From the NCBI GenBank assembly GCA_013339895.1, contig JABACO010000006.1, forward strand, positions 9,930,438-9,994,437: a DNA stretch of 64,000 nucleotides, in the 5' to 3' direction. This document shows, piece after piece, positions 38,085 through 48,049 of the stretch. The notes under the pieces are model-generated. The model worked only from the letters and a program-made list of their open reading frames with translations, made no database searches and was not told where the DNA came from. Within the stretch, counting starts at the first letter, position 1. Every line of letters begins with the position of its first letter. A program made the translations under genes and the position numbers. Source of the stretch: Ephydatia muelleri. Taxonomy: Eukaryota; Porifera; Demospongiae; Spongillida; Spongillidae.

Positions 38085-38300
38085 ACACTCGTATTAACGA
38101 TTGCAAGTCACTCGCGTACAATGAACCGCACCTTTTGTAGCACGTGATCTCACTCTGTCAAGCGAGTGATAATTATAAGTGAACTTCACTCGATTTAAGG
38201 CGTGAATATCACTCGTGGTAAAGTCGGGTGAGAATCACTCGTTATAGCGAGTGCTATGTCTAACGCGATTATCACTCGCTCGGGCGAGTGATAGTCGCGC
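38085..38300. repeat. Cluster of CACTCG/CGAGTG motifs
   Basis: About 14 CACTCG or CGAGTG hexamers in both orientations within about 210 bp, forming several short inverted pairs (TCACTCGCTCGGGCGAGTGA). A looser cluster is at 28625-28725. Origin and function unknown. Confidence 0.7.
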
Positions 38301-38619
38301 TTTTGTTTTTGCAGTGTATTTAAGGAAGGGGTGGTTTGAAAACTGCATTATCCTTCACAGAAGCACTGTTCTAGTGTTCCATACAATTGTAAATCTTTCG
38401 GTAGCAAGGGATTTAGCAACTGCTGAACATCAAGAGGAAAGGGACGAAGACGATATTACCATGCTGCATACACGCATGGATCCACACATGCAAAAACAAA
38501 GCTCTTATACAGCAGCTCTTTCAAGAGAAGAATCGGCCATTTCTGTCACTAAGGTGTTTGAGGGAGGGGGTTGGAGGGAGGAGGGTATGACACGTACCCT
38601 GTACCTCCCTCCAGTTGAA

Positions 38620-39070
38620 GGAGAGTGTGGAGGCCCATCAGCTGGCCATATGCTATCAGTCAGAGCGTCTACACCAGCTGGAGCTCAGATTGAAGAGGTT
38701 GTGCACTGAAATTAATAATTACTTTCACTTTCACTTTCATGGGTTGAATGATGTGTTGTGCGCTTATAGGGAAGGTGAGCTATTGAAAAGGTGCCAGAGC
38801 CAGTTTGATGCCATGGTAGAGAAGCTGGGCCGACTGACCCCCCACCCCAAGGCAGACGACACTGCTAGTGCCATCAGTACAGACTATTCCAGGCTAAAGA
38901 TCAGACTGGTGAGTTAGATTAGAGGGGGTAGTTGTTTAGGGGGAGGAGCTTAAAGGGAGGGGCTCATTTTGCCTTCATCGGTTTATAATTTTATTTTAAT
39001 GCAGAAATCGTTTGTAGCAGAACATGAAGAGCCACAGGATGGTGGAGGAGGAGAGGGTGCTGGAAGGAAA
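38620..39070 (+). CDS. Coiled-coil exons with C-terminal basic motif, unassigned
   Basis: Three splice-bounded segments: after CCAG near 38618, LKESVEAHQLAICYQSERLH then QLELRLKR; 38776-38908, EGELLKRCQSQFDAMVEKLG to STDYSRLKIRL before a GTGAGT donor; and from 39004, KSFVAEHEEPQDGGGGEGAG then RKRKYVP. A helical, charged protein ending in a possible nuclear signal. An upstream exon (about 38400-38553) reads ATAEHQEERDEDDITMLHTR. No family recognised. Confidence 0.4.
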
Positions 39071-39179
39071 AGGAAGTACGTGCCTGTACGTATCAGAAAT
39101 ATATAGGCAGGTGCCATGTGTGAATTACACTCATGCACCTTGCTGGGACACCAGGCATGAGCAAACTCTGTTTTTATTA

Positions 39180-39300
39180 ATTTTAGAGGGAGGGGGCCAA
39201 GCGCTGACGTCACTGTACAAGCTGAAATCGCAGGGGGGGGGGGGGGGGGGGCCAAGCCCCCTCCAGCCACCCCCTAGCTCCGCCACTGAGTTCAGGATCT
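39180..39300 (+). repeat. TE end fragment with poly-G
   Basis: AGAGGGAGGGGGCCAAGCGC, a run of about 17 G, then GGCCAAGCCCCCTCCAGCCA and CCCTAGCTCCGCCACTGA. The final GCTCCGCCACTG is typical of the ends of widespread hAT-type MITEs, so this is probably a MITE remnant. Confidence 0.5.
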
Positions 39301-39494
39301 TCATCATCAATTCATGCCAATAGTTAATTGTGTTAAAGAAGCATGAAACCCGATTATGCATTGTACACAATCAACATGCTGTATTATTTATTATTGTATA
39401 AGTGCAATGATGTGGGCAGATCAATTAGAAAAGCACGTATGCATGCCAATTTTCACTGTCGATATCGAGCCACACACAATGTGAGATCTCCAGG

Positions 39495-39648
39495 CTACTC
39501 TGGTGTGTCGAGCATTTGAGGATTTCATTTGTGGAATTGAAGTCTCCTGAAGCACCCACTGTTGAGTTTATTTCCATCGCTAATCAACTGGCAGCTGTGC
39601 AAAGCTATTGTCACACCCAGGATGAACGCGTAATTTGTGATCAAATGA
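39495..39648 (+). pseudogene. Fragment of the kinase-like gene (copy of ~29892-30045)
   Basis: About 150 bp matching the last exon of 27953-31112 (TGGTGTGTCGAGCATTTGAG; CACACCCAGGATGAACGCGT), with one extra base that shifts the frame. Truncated at both ends. Confidence 0.85.
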
Positions 39649-39769
39649 ATAATTAATAAGGGGAGGGGCGGTAGAGCTGCCACTAGTGACGTAACAGGGC
39701 ACATGTTAAATTCAAGATGGACTACCTCTTGCCTTAGAGATGAAGGTTAGGGTTTTGTACCATCCCTGT

Positions 39770-39900
39770 ACCCTGCAGAACACTGTGAATATCTGGGTGA
39801 CCTATAGCACAGAGTGAGCATGTGGGGGGACATTCACTGAGCATCTGGGTGACCTACAGAACACTGTGAGTATGTGGGTGACCTATAGCACAGAGTGCCC
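39770..39900 (+). repeat. Short repeat GAACACTGTGARTATSTGGGTGACC
   Basis: Two to three copies of a ~45-bp unit containing GGGTGACCTATAGCACAGAG, directly before the ~165-bp repeats. Confidence 0.7.
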
Positions 39901-39902
39901 CT

Positions 39903-40315
39903 CATACGTCATTGGCCCCTCCCACCTGAGGACCGTGGCTATGTCATCATTACACACACAAACATTGAGTAAGTTAGATACTTCTTAATCACCAGGGAAG
40001 CATGGTACTGGTGTCGCTGTGCATTCTGGACCTCACCCAGAGGCTACCTGACTTGGTAATATCCGGCTCATGTCATTGGCCCCTCCCACCTGAGGACCGT
40101 GGCTATGTCTATGTCATCATTACACACACAAACCTTGAGTAAGTTAGATACTGCTTAATCACCAGGGAAGCATGGTACTGGTGAGGCTGTGCATTCTGGA
40201 CCTCACCCAGAGGCTACCTGACTTGGTAAGATCCAGCTCATATCACTGGCCCCTCCCACCTGAGGACCATGGCTATGTCATCATTACACACACAAACATT
40301 GAGTAAGATAGATGT
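39903..40315 (+). repeat. ~165-bp repeat, about 2.5 copies
   Basis: CATTGGCCCCTCCCACCTGA through GGACCTCACCCAGAGGCTAC in tandem. Same unit as near the kinase fragments. The second copy has a small duplication (CTATGTCTATGTC). Confidence 0.88.
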
Positions 40316-40319
40316 GATG

Positions 40320-41090
40320 ATGACATTACCTAATTAGCCCATTGTGTTTAAGCAGAAGACAATGGTGGTACTGGATATACTTAGTTTAATAACTAAGTTC
40401 GTCCAGATTAGCTCTTGTGGGTGAACCTTATTAGGGGGGCAGAACCTCATATTGGGAGGCGAGGAATATTATGTGCACCTAATTGTGCACCTTAGTTATT
40501 CATCCTATCTTATTAGATTGTGTCCTTGTGAGTTGCAAAGCACTTTGAGGCAGACTCTGAGCTGTTCCATGTACAAGCACCGTATTTACGATTCTACAAA
40601 CATGATTTTTTGTGGAGCCTACTTAAACATGTACAACTCCTGGGGTTCTTTCATATCCCTTCTTCAGCTTCTTACCTGGTGGTTGTAGCTGATTTTGCAG
40701 CACAGATGAACCAACCCTTTCCATTGGTTTCTTAAAAGGAGAATCTATGAATGGATGGATGAATGGACACATCAATAGACAGTCCTTTTTCTGCATTGAT
40801 TTGAAATGCAGTGGAACCTCGAAATGCGGACTCCCTGAAATACAGACACCTCGAGAACACATTGCTAAATGATATTAATACATTGTAATAATCCTAACCC
40901 ACGACAATCCCCCATACACATATATTACAACCTAACTAACTAATGGACCCCTACATACAACCTAACTGATGTACCCCTACATATGCATGTATAGCTGTCA
41001 TTAGCCATTTATATAGACCTATGTAGTTTTCAATCCACAAGTTGTGAGAGCTATTTCTCCATTCTTTGGTACTGGTTCTCTGTGCTTATC
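40320..41090. other. No gene recognised
   Basis: AT-rich sequence with short direct repeats (ACCTAACTAACTAATG near 40930-40980). No coding evidence. Confidence 0.4.
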
Positions 41091-41785
41091 GTAAGCAATT
41101 CAAATCTAATGCATTGCTGATTTAATTCTATTGCATTGCACAACTATGCTTATCATAAGCAATTCAATTCCAATGCATTGCTGATTTAATTGTATTGCAT
41201 TGCACAACTATTCTTAACATGAGCAATGCAATCCCAATGCATTGCTTATCATAAGCAATGCAATCCCAATGCATTGCACAACTATGCTTATCATAAGCAA
41301 TGCAATCCCAATGCATTGCATAACTTTGCTTATCATAAGCAATGCAATCCATAATAATCTATTGCATTGCACAACTATTTTTATCATAAGCAATTTCACT
41401 CCAATGCATTGCACAACTATGCTTATCATAAGCATTGCAATCCCAATGCATTGCACAACTATGCTTATAAGCAGTGCAATCCCAATGCATTGCACAACTA
41501 TGCTTATAAGCAGTGCAATCCCAATGCATTGCACAACTATGCTTTTTATAAGCAATTCAATCCCAATACATTGCTCAACTATGCTTATCATAAGCATTTC
41601 AAATCTATTGCATTGCTGATTTAATTCTATTGGATTGCACAACTATGCTTATCATAAGCAATGCAATCCCAATACATTGCACAACTATATGCAATTAAAA
41701 TCCAATGCAATGCTGGTTTAATTCTATTACATTGCACAACTATTCCCATTCTTATCATGAGCAATTCAATCCCAATGTGTACAGC
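41085..41785 (+). repeat. ~42-bp tandem repeat with two palindromes per unit
   Basis: About 15 copies of GCTTATCATAAGCAATGCAA plus TCCCAATGCATTGCACAACTAT. Each unit contains the palindromes GCTTATnATAAGC and CAATGCATTG, so single strands could form a hairpin ladder. Ile/Met/Ala-rich ORFs on both strands are repeat artefacts. Confidence 0.92.
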
Positions 41786-41847
41786 TATGCTTTCTGATTA
41801 TGTAAGTTGAACGTAAAATTGGTCTCACCTCCGGATGGCATCTCTGT

Positions 41848-42470
41848 GTGGAGTCTATTTTAGCTTCACCAATCCCACAGAGAATCTTGTCTCAGAGGCT
41901 GGACGACCACTCTTTTGGGCTTGTAATTGCAGCTGTAACTGATGCAGACAAAGCACGTCTTCTCTCTACATCTGCACCCCATGCAGCCTCTTGGCTCTCA
42001 GTTGTGCCTTCTGTAGGTCTTGGGCTACATTTAGATTCCAATGAGCTTCAGATAGCAGTGAAGTGGTGGTTGGGCTTGGACACTTGATGTGCTAGTGAGG
42101 GACTGGGCACAAGGCAAGCCGGCTGCCTTTGACATCACTGTCACATCTCCTCTTACTCCTGCTATTTTGGCTGAGGCAAGTAGGAGGGTGGGTGCTGCTG
42201 TTGAAGCTGCAGTAAACAGAAAGCACACAGCCAATGACCCTAAATGTGCTGAACTAGGCTGGAGGTGTGTGCCTCTAGCAGTAGAAACTTACTGCAATTG
42301 GGTGAGGAAGCAAGAAGAACCTTCACTCTACTGGCCATACGCTTGGCCTTTGGCTCTTCCTCATTTCGTAAAGCCAGGGTGATCAGTGACATGTTTGGAA
42401 GGCTAAATATCACCCTGGTTAGAGCCATACTGGCTAGGAATGTGATCCCTACTGACTTGTAGTATATAGA
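41848..42470 (+). pseudogene. 5'-truncated RLE-type non-LTR retrotransposon copy
   Basis: Shows LSVVPSVGLGLHLDSNELQI, then directly KPAAFDITVTSPLTP and CVPLAVETYCNW in successive frames, matching the end of the element at 48050-51877. The Cys/His knuckle between these parts is missing (internal deletion) and at least two frameshifts are present. It ends about 100 bp before the Ras gene, with an A-rich stretch near 42540-42560 that may be its tail. Confidence 0.8.
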
Positions 42471-42590
42471 TTTATTAGAACTTATGTGTTGTGCATTGTG
42501 TTATCTGCATTATATACATGAATTTAACTTGAGGAATCAAAGGAAAATAAAAAAAAATTATACAGAAGGAAAAGTCAACAGATAATGACA

Positions 42591-43154
42591 TCACAGGATG
42601 TGACATCGCGTCTTCTTGGTCTCTGCTTTCTCTGGTTGAATGGCTATTCTTCGTCTTCTGATCTCCCTCACGAGTGCAGAAAAGGCATCATGCACACCCT
42701 GCCTTGTTTTAGCAGATGTCTCAATATACAACATGTTGCGGGTCTTGGCATAACCCTCAGCCAACTTCTGGTCCACTTCTCGCCTGGGCAGATCAACCTT
42801 GTTAGCCACCAAGATAATGGGCTCATTCTCAGATTTCTTCACCATGTGAATCTGCTCTCGAAACGAGTCGATCTGGTCAAATGTCTTCATGCTGTTGACA
42901 GCAAAGACGCAGAGAAACCCGTCCCCGGTCCTAATGTGCTGGGTCCTCATGGCACTGTACTCTTGCTGTCCTGCACCTGCAGTGTCCAAGATGTCCAGGA
43001 CACAAGTTTCCTCGTCTAATACGACCTGCTTTTTATACGAGTCTTCAATGGTGGGATGATAGCCATTCTTGAACTGGTTCTGAACAAGCAGGATGGAGAG
43101 GGCAGTTTTCCCCACACCTCCATTTCCCAAAACTACCAGTTTGTATTCAGTCAT
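42591..43154 (-). CDS. Ras-family GTPase, intronless, with two-residue insertion in switch II
   Basis: 187 codons starting [20 protein letters not shown]. An in-frame ATG nine codons upstream (43181) is less likely because MTEYKLVV is the family's start. P-loop GNGGVGKT, effector loop [21 protein letters not shown] and ETSAK are all present; it ends in CHIL, a CaaL box expected to be geranylgeranylated for membrane anchoring. Unusual: after DTAG there is an extra AG, a 6-bp duplication (GCAGGT GCAGGA), before the QQEYSAM that holds the catalytic glutamine. Other differences are N at position 11 and H at position 33. No introns, in an otherwise intron-rich region, suggests a retrocopy, but the frame is fully open, so it may be functional. 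The insertion should alter GTP hydrolysis and GAP or effector contacts. Confidence 0.9.
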   Translation of the reverse strand: MTEYKLVVLGNGGVGKTALSILLVQNQFKNGYHPTIEDSYKKQVVLDEETCVLDILDTAGAGQQEYSAMRTQHIRTGDGFLCVFAVNSMKTFDQIDSFREQIHMVKKSENEPIILVANKVDLPRREVDQKLAEGYAKTRNMLYIETSAKTRQGVHDAFSALVREIRRRRIAIQPEKAETKKTRCHIL

Positions 43155-43225
43155 CTTCGTCACAGACGATAGCACGCGCATGCGCGTGATATCGTGCTAT
43201 CGGAATATTGATGGGAAGCCTTCCC

Positions 43226-43521
43226 TATCCCTCCATGTCGCCCATTGTTCTTTAAATTTAAATTTCCTAAAGCAAACACAAATATTGGATCATTCATTCA
43301 TACACAGAAAACCAGTTAATTTTTTCAGTCAGTATTAGGCTTGGCTCTTTGACGAGGTTCCACTTAGATCTTCAATCATGATATCAATGAGAAAGTTGTC
43401 ATGTTCTGTTAATATTTTTTGGCCACGTCCCACATCTGCGTGCCACTTTATGCTGCGGTTAAGAGACCAAGGATATCTGACATACGAGCTTTTTCCTGCC
43501 CAACTGAAATCCACTACACAT
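43226..43521 (-). pseudogene. Inverted copy of the 3' end of the kinase-like gene
   Basis: Reverse complement of about 30918-31207: it contains the WAG region, IKWHADVGRG-coding stretch, EHDNFLIDIMI and the 3' flank (GGTTTTCTGTGTATGAATGA on the minus strand). It has small changes and no upstream part. Its position mirrors the gene about a centre near 37.2 kb, as do the large arms. Confidence 0.88.
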
Positions 43522-44050
43522 ATTCGGTGGGTTCCATATAATATCGCTCAGGCCAGCGCGCATCGTAGTTTTGATGTGTTTGGCATGCTTTGTTTTTAGC
43601 AGTCTCTTTGCTAATGAGGCATGCTGGGTGTTCTGGTATCGGGTTTACACTGGGGTAATGACTCCGTGTTTTAACGCTGCACCACCTGGATCTATTCAGC
43701 ATGTTTATACCACTATATGTTACCACATTAGGTTCTTTTTCTACGGGGTCTATGGTAGGTAACTCGCTGTTACTCTTTTTTCTGGTTTAGGCAGAGATAA
43801 TATATTAGATTATCTCTGGTTTAGGCTGTTTTTCTTGTATAGGAAAACATACGACGCTGTCGTTTTCTTCATCCATCACTTCGGATAGGTGGCAGTTACA
43901 ACTTGAACTGATGCATGCAAAGATTTAAATGTGGGCATTGCATGGCAAATAAATGGCTTTGCTGTAAATGCTTTTAAATCTTCCGTGTACACCATTCTTG
44001 TGGTATCATAGGTCACCTTTTTAAAATCAATGCCTCGTGATGAATAACAC
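43522..44050. other. No gene recognised
   Basis: Contains a small palindrome (CAGAGATAATATATTAGATT near 43790) and otherwise unremarkable sequence between the kinase fragment and the transposase. Confidence 0.4.
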
Positions 44051-44054
44051 TCCA

Positions 44055-45135
44055 CTATAACTTCCTACATACTGTTTCAGAGTTCGTACGGTCTAGCTGC
44101 ACAAAGTCAAAAAATACTTCATTTATTCTAGGATGGACTGGATCAGAAGTATCTAATAGTCTGTGAGAGACTCCTAGGACGCTATGGTTGTTAGAACTAT
44201 CAGTAACCTCGTCAGCAATTACGGAAAAAAAATTACTTTTTATCACCGGTGCACTTGTACATTCCCGTATATATTGTCCACAGAGGTCTATCAAATCGTT
44301 CTGCATGAAGTATAAGTACTGTCTTTTGGAGCACTTTCTATAAACCTTCTTAATACATCATCACTCTGTGCTCTAAATCTTACTGAGCAGAGAAATAAAA
44401 TTACCACGATTTGTCGGGTCACTATATAGCGGTAGCATCATCCCGGTGCCCTCTAAAGGATATACCTTGTTTTCCGCAGAATATTACGCACTCCACTATC
44501 GATCTTAGAGCTAGCTTATTAAATGACGCAGATTCTTGCAATTGTTTATCAATAAATCCGTCAATCCTCCTATACATGTATCTGGATCATCATAATTGCA
44601 GTATAAATTCCTTTCCGTACAGAAGAACAGCATCTTTGTGAAACTGCATGATAATTGGCATGAGTATCCAAAATGCCATCTTTCCCTTTGGCGTTCTTAA
44701 AATTTTGAAATGGCATTGTTACAAGTTTGCCGAGAAACCCTCCACCATGAGACTTCCCTTCTGGTAATCTTGCAAACAATGCACAAAACTTACAGTATGT
44801 TCCGTGTCTAGAAGGCGACCATATCAACCAAGGGTATACTCTTCCAACCATTTGCGCTTAAAGTAAGCGTGCAATGTTTTGCTATTTTTAACATACTTGT
44901 ATACAGGTTCTGGCTCGTCGGATGGCAACGGTGGAGAGACGCACAATAGTATCGTCCGGGATGACTGCTCCTGACGCGACAAGGCCAATATCGCGTCGTT
45001 CTGCAGATCTGATGTAACACCATCAGTGGTCAGATTTACTGTGGCACTCAGTGTTATCAAGAAGAAACACTGAATGAGAACAGCAAGGTTCGTCTGTAAA
45101 CTTAATAAGCCCGTCTGAACTGGAAGGTTTTTCAA
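44055..45135 (-). pseudogene. hAT-superfamily transposase with TTF-type zinc finger, broken
   Basis: From 3' to 5' coordinates: KNSKTLHAYFKRKWLEEYTL, then WSPSRHGTYCKFCALFARLP (TTF-type zinc finger), FQNFKNAKGKDGILDTHANY, and DLIDLCGQYIRECTSAPVIK followed by FFSVIADEVTDSSNNHSVLG (catalytic D-E-x-T-D). The order and motifs are those of ZMYM6/DUF4371-type hAT proteins. The parts lie in three different frames and the C-terminal dimerisation domain is not seen, so it is dead. An inverted-repeat boundary was not identified. Confidence 0.75.
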
Positions 45136-45570
45136 GCTCTTCCAATACTGCTAGTTCCTTTTGGGATGGTTCGCTTGTCAAGGCCGGCGTACTTGCAGGT
45201 AGTGGAGATGGAGCAATTGATGGATCACTTTGAACTTGTTCACAAGTTCTTTTAGAGGGGCAAAACTACGTTCTAATATCAACGCTCGCTGAAGCAGCTT
45301 GTTTGCGCATGCGATCGCGATTGTCACTCGTGCAAGACCTACAGTATAATAATTCAAGGATAATCAAATACACATGGTAAGGGCTAGACGTCTGCTACTA
45401 GTAACCTTTAGTTTGCAACACTTGTAATGTCGAGGCAGGTAGAACTGAAGTCACGATAGATAGCTACTGGTATGGCGCTCAGAAAAAAAAATCACACGCA
45501 TACTGTTCAAGAATCACTAATCAGTACGGTACAAGTACATCACAATGAATAATTAATGAGATATAATTGT

Positions 45571-45571
<1 letters not shown>

Positions 45572-45604
<33 letters not shown>
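45572..45604 (+). repeat. Poly-C run, 33 bp
   Basis: Preceded by ATAATTGTA, similar to the context of the run at 454-493 (CATGTA). Confidence 0.95.
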
Positions 45605-47239
45605 TGATTCCTGTCTGAACATAAACGAATAAGCCCCAAATTAATTCTGAACTGATGCGCGCGTACCTTTGATGAAGCACGTTCTGCTCTATACGTGGCT
45701 ACATGCACTAATGTAGCTGCAGTGCTGTACTAAGCTGCCTTGATGCTTAAGTTGACTGCCTTTGTGCGCATGCAGGTGGAACATTGGCAATTGATTTGAA
45801 ATGGTGCACACCCTGCAAGTACGGTTTGTTATTAAAATCCGTGCAGCTCGCTAACTGCTATTACAGATGGCGTGGTATGGCATGATTAGCGTTCCATGAA
45901 AGAGACGGGTTATTGTTTGCTTGTTTTTCTAAAGCACTGACTTGGTAGCCGTGGCTTGACTTTGGATTCTACAGTATTTGCTCCTGCATCTGCATTGGTA
46001 CATGGTGGTTACGATGATTATTTGCATAAACAAATGAAAAGTGCGCGCAACGATGTTGAAGAGAAGAAAAGTTGTGGAGGGTGGGGCTGTGCTGTGGCAG
46101 TGTATCACGTGAACGTCGTAATTATTCATGCGTACGCAGACTCGCATTATCTCTCGAGTCCGCCGCGCATGCGTAAGCGCTTCTTAGCTCAAACGGTTTG
46201 CAACTTTGCTTCCAGTAAACGAATCAATACAAAAGTTAGGTCACGAGAAGAGTATGGCTGTCGGCAGTGTTTAATAACTCGGTTTAACAGAATTTAATAA
46301 ACTCAGTTTTTAGAGTTTGGCTTCATTATGCATCAGACGAGATGTAAACAGGTCATTGGCGAGATTATCGGATGTTGATGTTCCGTCGCATTTATTTACC
46401 GAAAAATTGGTGACTATTTTGCAATATCTTGACTTTCGATGGGGATTTCCCTACAAAAGTACGATAGATCACATGTTCAGTAATATTAATTGTTATTAAC
46501 ATTAATTTTCGCACGCTTTCTATGTGGTATTAAATGCATTGGTATTGTGTAACTAAATTGGTAACTTTTAATACCTACTGATGACTAACTTTAAGTTGAT
46601 TGTTGACACGATTTGTGGTTTAAACAGCATAATTTTTCAATGTTCAGTTCGTTACATCAGATTTGGATCACCCTGTATTATCAAGCTAACCTACATGGTA
46701 CAACTGTTGTTCAACTATTACCTGAATATAACAGATTGCACAGCATGCTTTGGGGGTTGAGTGTTCTCTGTGTAGGAGGGGGCCGGGGAGATCCAGCTAA
46801 ACTGTGGTGTACACTGTATAGGATTGTCTCTCGACATCAAGCTGATATTCATTCTCTGCGGCAGCTTCCTTCCTAGCAAAAGAGAATGAGATGCTCAGAA
46901 TGGTAACTTGTATGGAGACCATCACTAATAACTTGTATCACTAATAACTAGTTACATGTACTATATATGCTAGATAACCACTTACTTGTACTCCAATGCC
47001 ATTGAGTCCTCGACACCAGCAGCTACATTCTGTAAATGAAGAAGGCTTAAGTGAGTGCTTGATTGACCCCTACATTAGCAATAAAACATCTGAGATGGTG
47101 AACTGAGATCCTGAGAAGAACAAACCATTGTCCAGAAAGGGTCTGGTAAAATTGTCATTCATCTCCACAACACACACATACAGAAACATACACAACAATT
47201 GTAGCCAAACTTATCTTTCAGCATGGATGTCCTCAAAGT
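45605..47239. other. Mostly unannotated; two weak ORFs
   Basis: A frame at 46317-46499 reads LARLSDVDVPSHLFTEKLVT and LQYLDFRWGFPYKSTIDHMF, with normal composition. Another at 46613-46876 reads LHQIWITLYYQANLHGTTVV. Neither has clear splice signals or a recognised family. Nothing else is supported. Confidence 0.3.
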
Positions 47240-47639
47240 ACGCTCGCTAGGGCAATATAATTAGTGCATTATAAGTCATCAAATAACCGGCGTACAGTAC
47301 GTTCGCTTAGGGCCTTGCAAGTCAAATAAGCAAACCTCTTTAGCGGCGAAGGGGCCCATATGACAGATACGGACGGCGTAGTTGCGTAGCTTCCCGTACG
47401 CTAGGCTAGGCATAACTAACTCCCTAATAATAAAGCCACTTGTTTAAACACCACTTACACGAGCAAACACAACCTTACAAAGTTCGTTCAAAATACAGAT
47501 ATCACGTCACGTGCGGGAGATCAAATTTCCGGCCGTTGTCGTAACGTCGACGTCACTGTAACGTGTTTTTAGAATAAATGATTGGTCACCACATCTCACA
47601 CAGACCAGCGCTAGGCACAATAATATTGTTATTGTATTG

Positions 47640-47855
47640 GTTGTACTGATATTCAGCAATAAATATATTGCAATATTCCATTACAACAATACAATATATT
47701 GCAATACTCCATTATAACAATACAATATATTGCAATATTCCATTGTAACAATACAATATATTGCAATATTCCATTGTAACAATACAATATATTGCAATAT
47801 TCCATTATAACAATACAATATATTGCAATACAATATTGCAATGTTTTAAACCACC
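47640..47855 (+). repeat. ~48-bp subterminal repeats with CAATATATTG
   Basis: About five copies of ACAATACAATATATTGCAAT plus ATTCCATTGTA. Similar motifs occur near the other end (52180-52330, CTACTACAATACAATATATT). Subterminal repeats of this kind are typical transposase-binding regions in hAT elements. Confidence 0.88.
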
Positions 47856-48049
47856 ATGCAGGTCCCATCATTCTATGCATTTCACTAGCATCTTACACAT
47901 TGTGCAGTACCTGCTCTAAAAATGCATGCTTCAAATTGAATTAATACAATATTATTATTTTTTTGCATATTAAAATATTTTAATTGAATACATGAACATA
48001 CACTGATCACAAAGAAAAAAGTTAAACACCTAGCCTACCTACAAAAGTG

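Noticed and set aside
41242-41642. Ile/Met/Ala-rich ORFs
   Set aside because: Produced by the 42-bp palindromic repeat on both strands.
41848-42382. Independent host gene
   Set aside because: Sequence matches the end of the RLE retrotransposon at 48050-49475, with frameshifts and an internal deletion.
43154-43181. Upstream Ras start codon (MRVLSSVTK extension)
   Set aside because: Ras proteins start MTEYKLVV; the upstream ATG gives an unsupported nine-residue extension.
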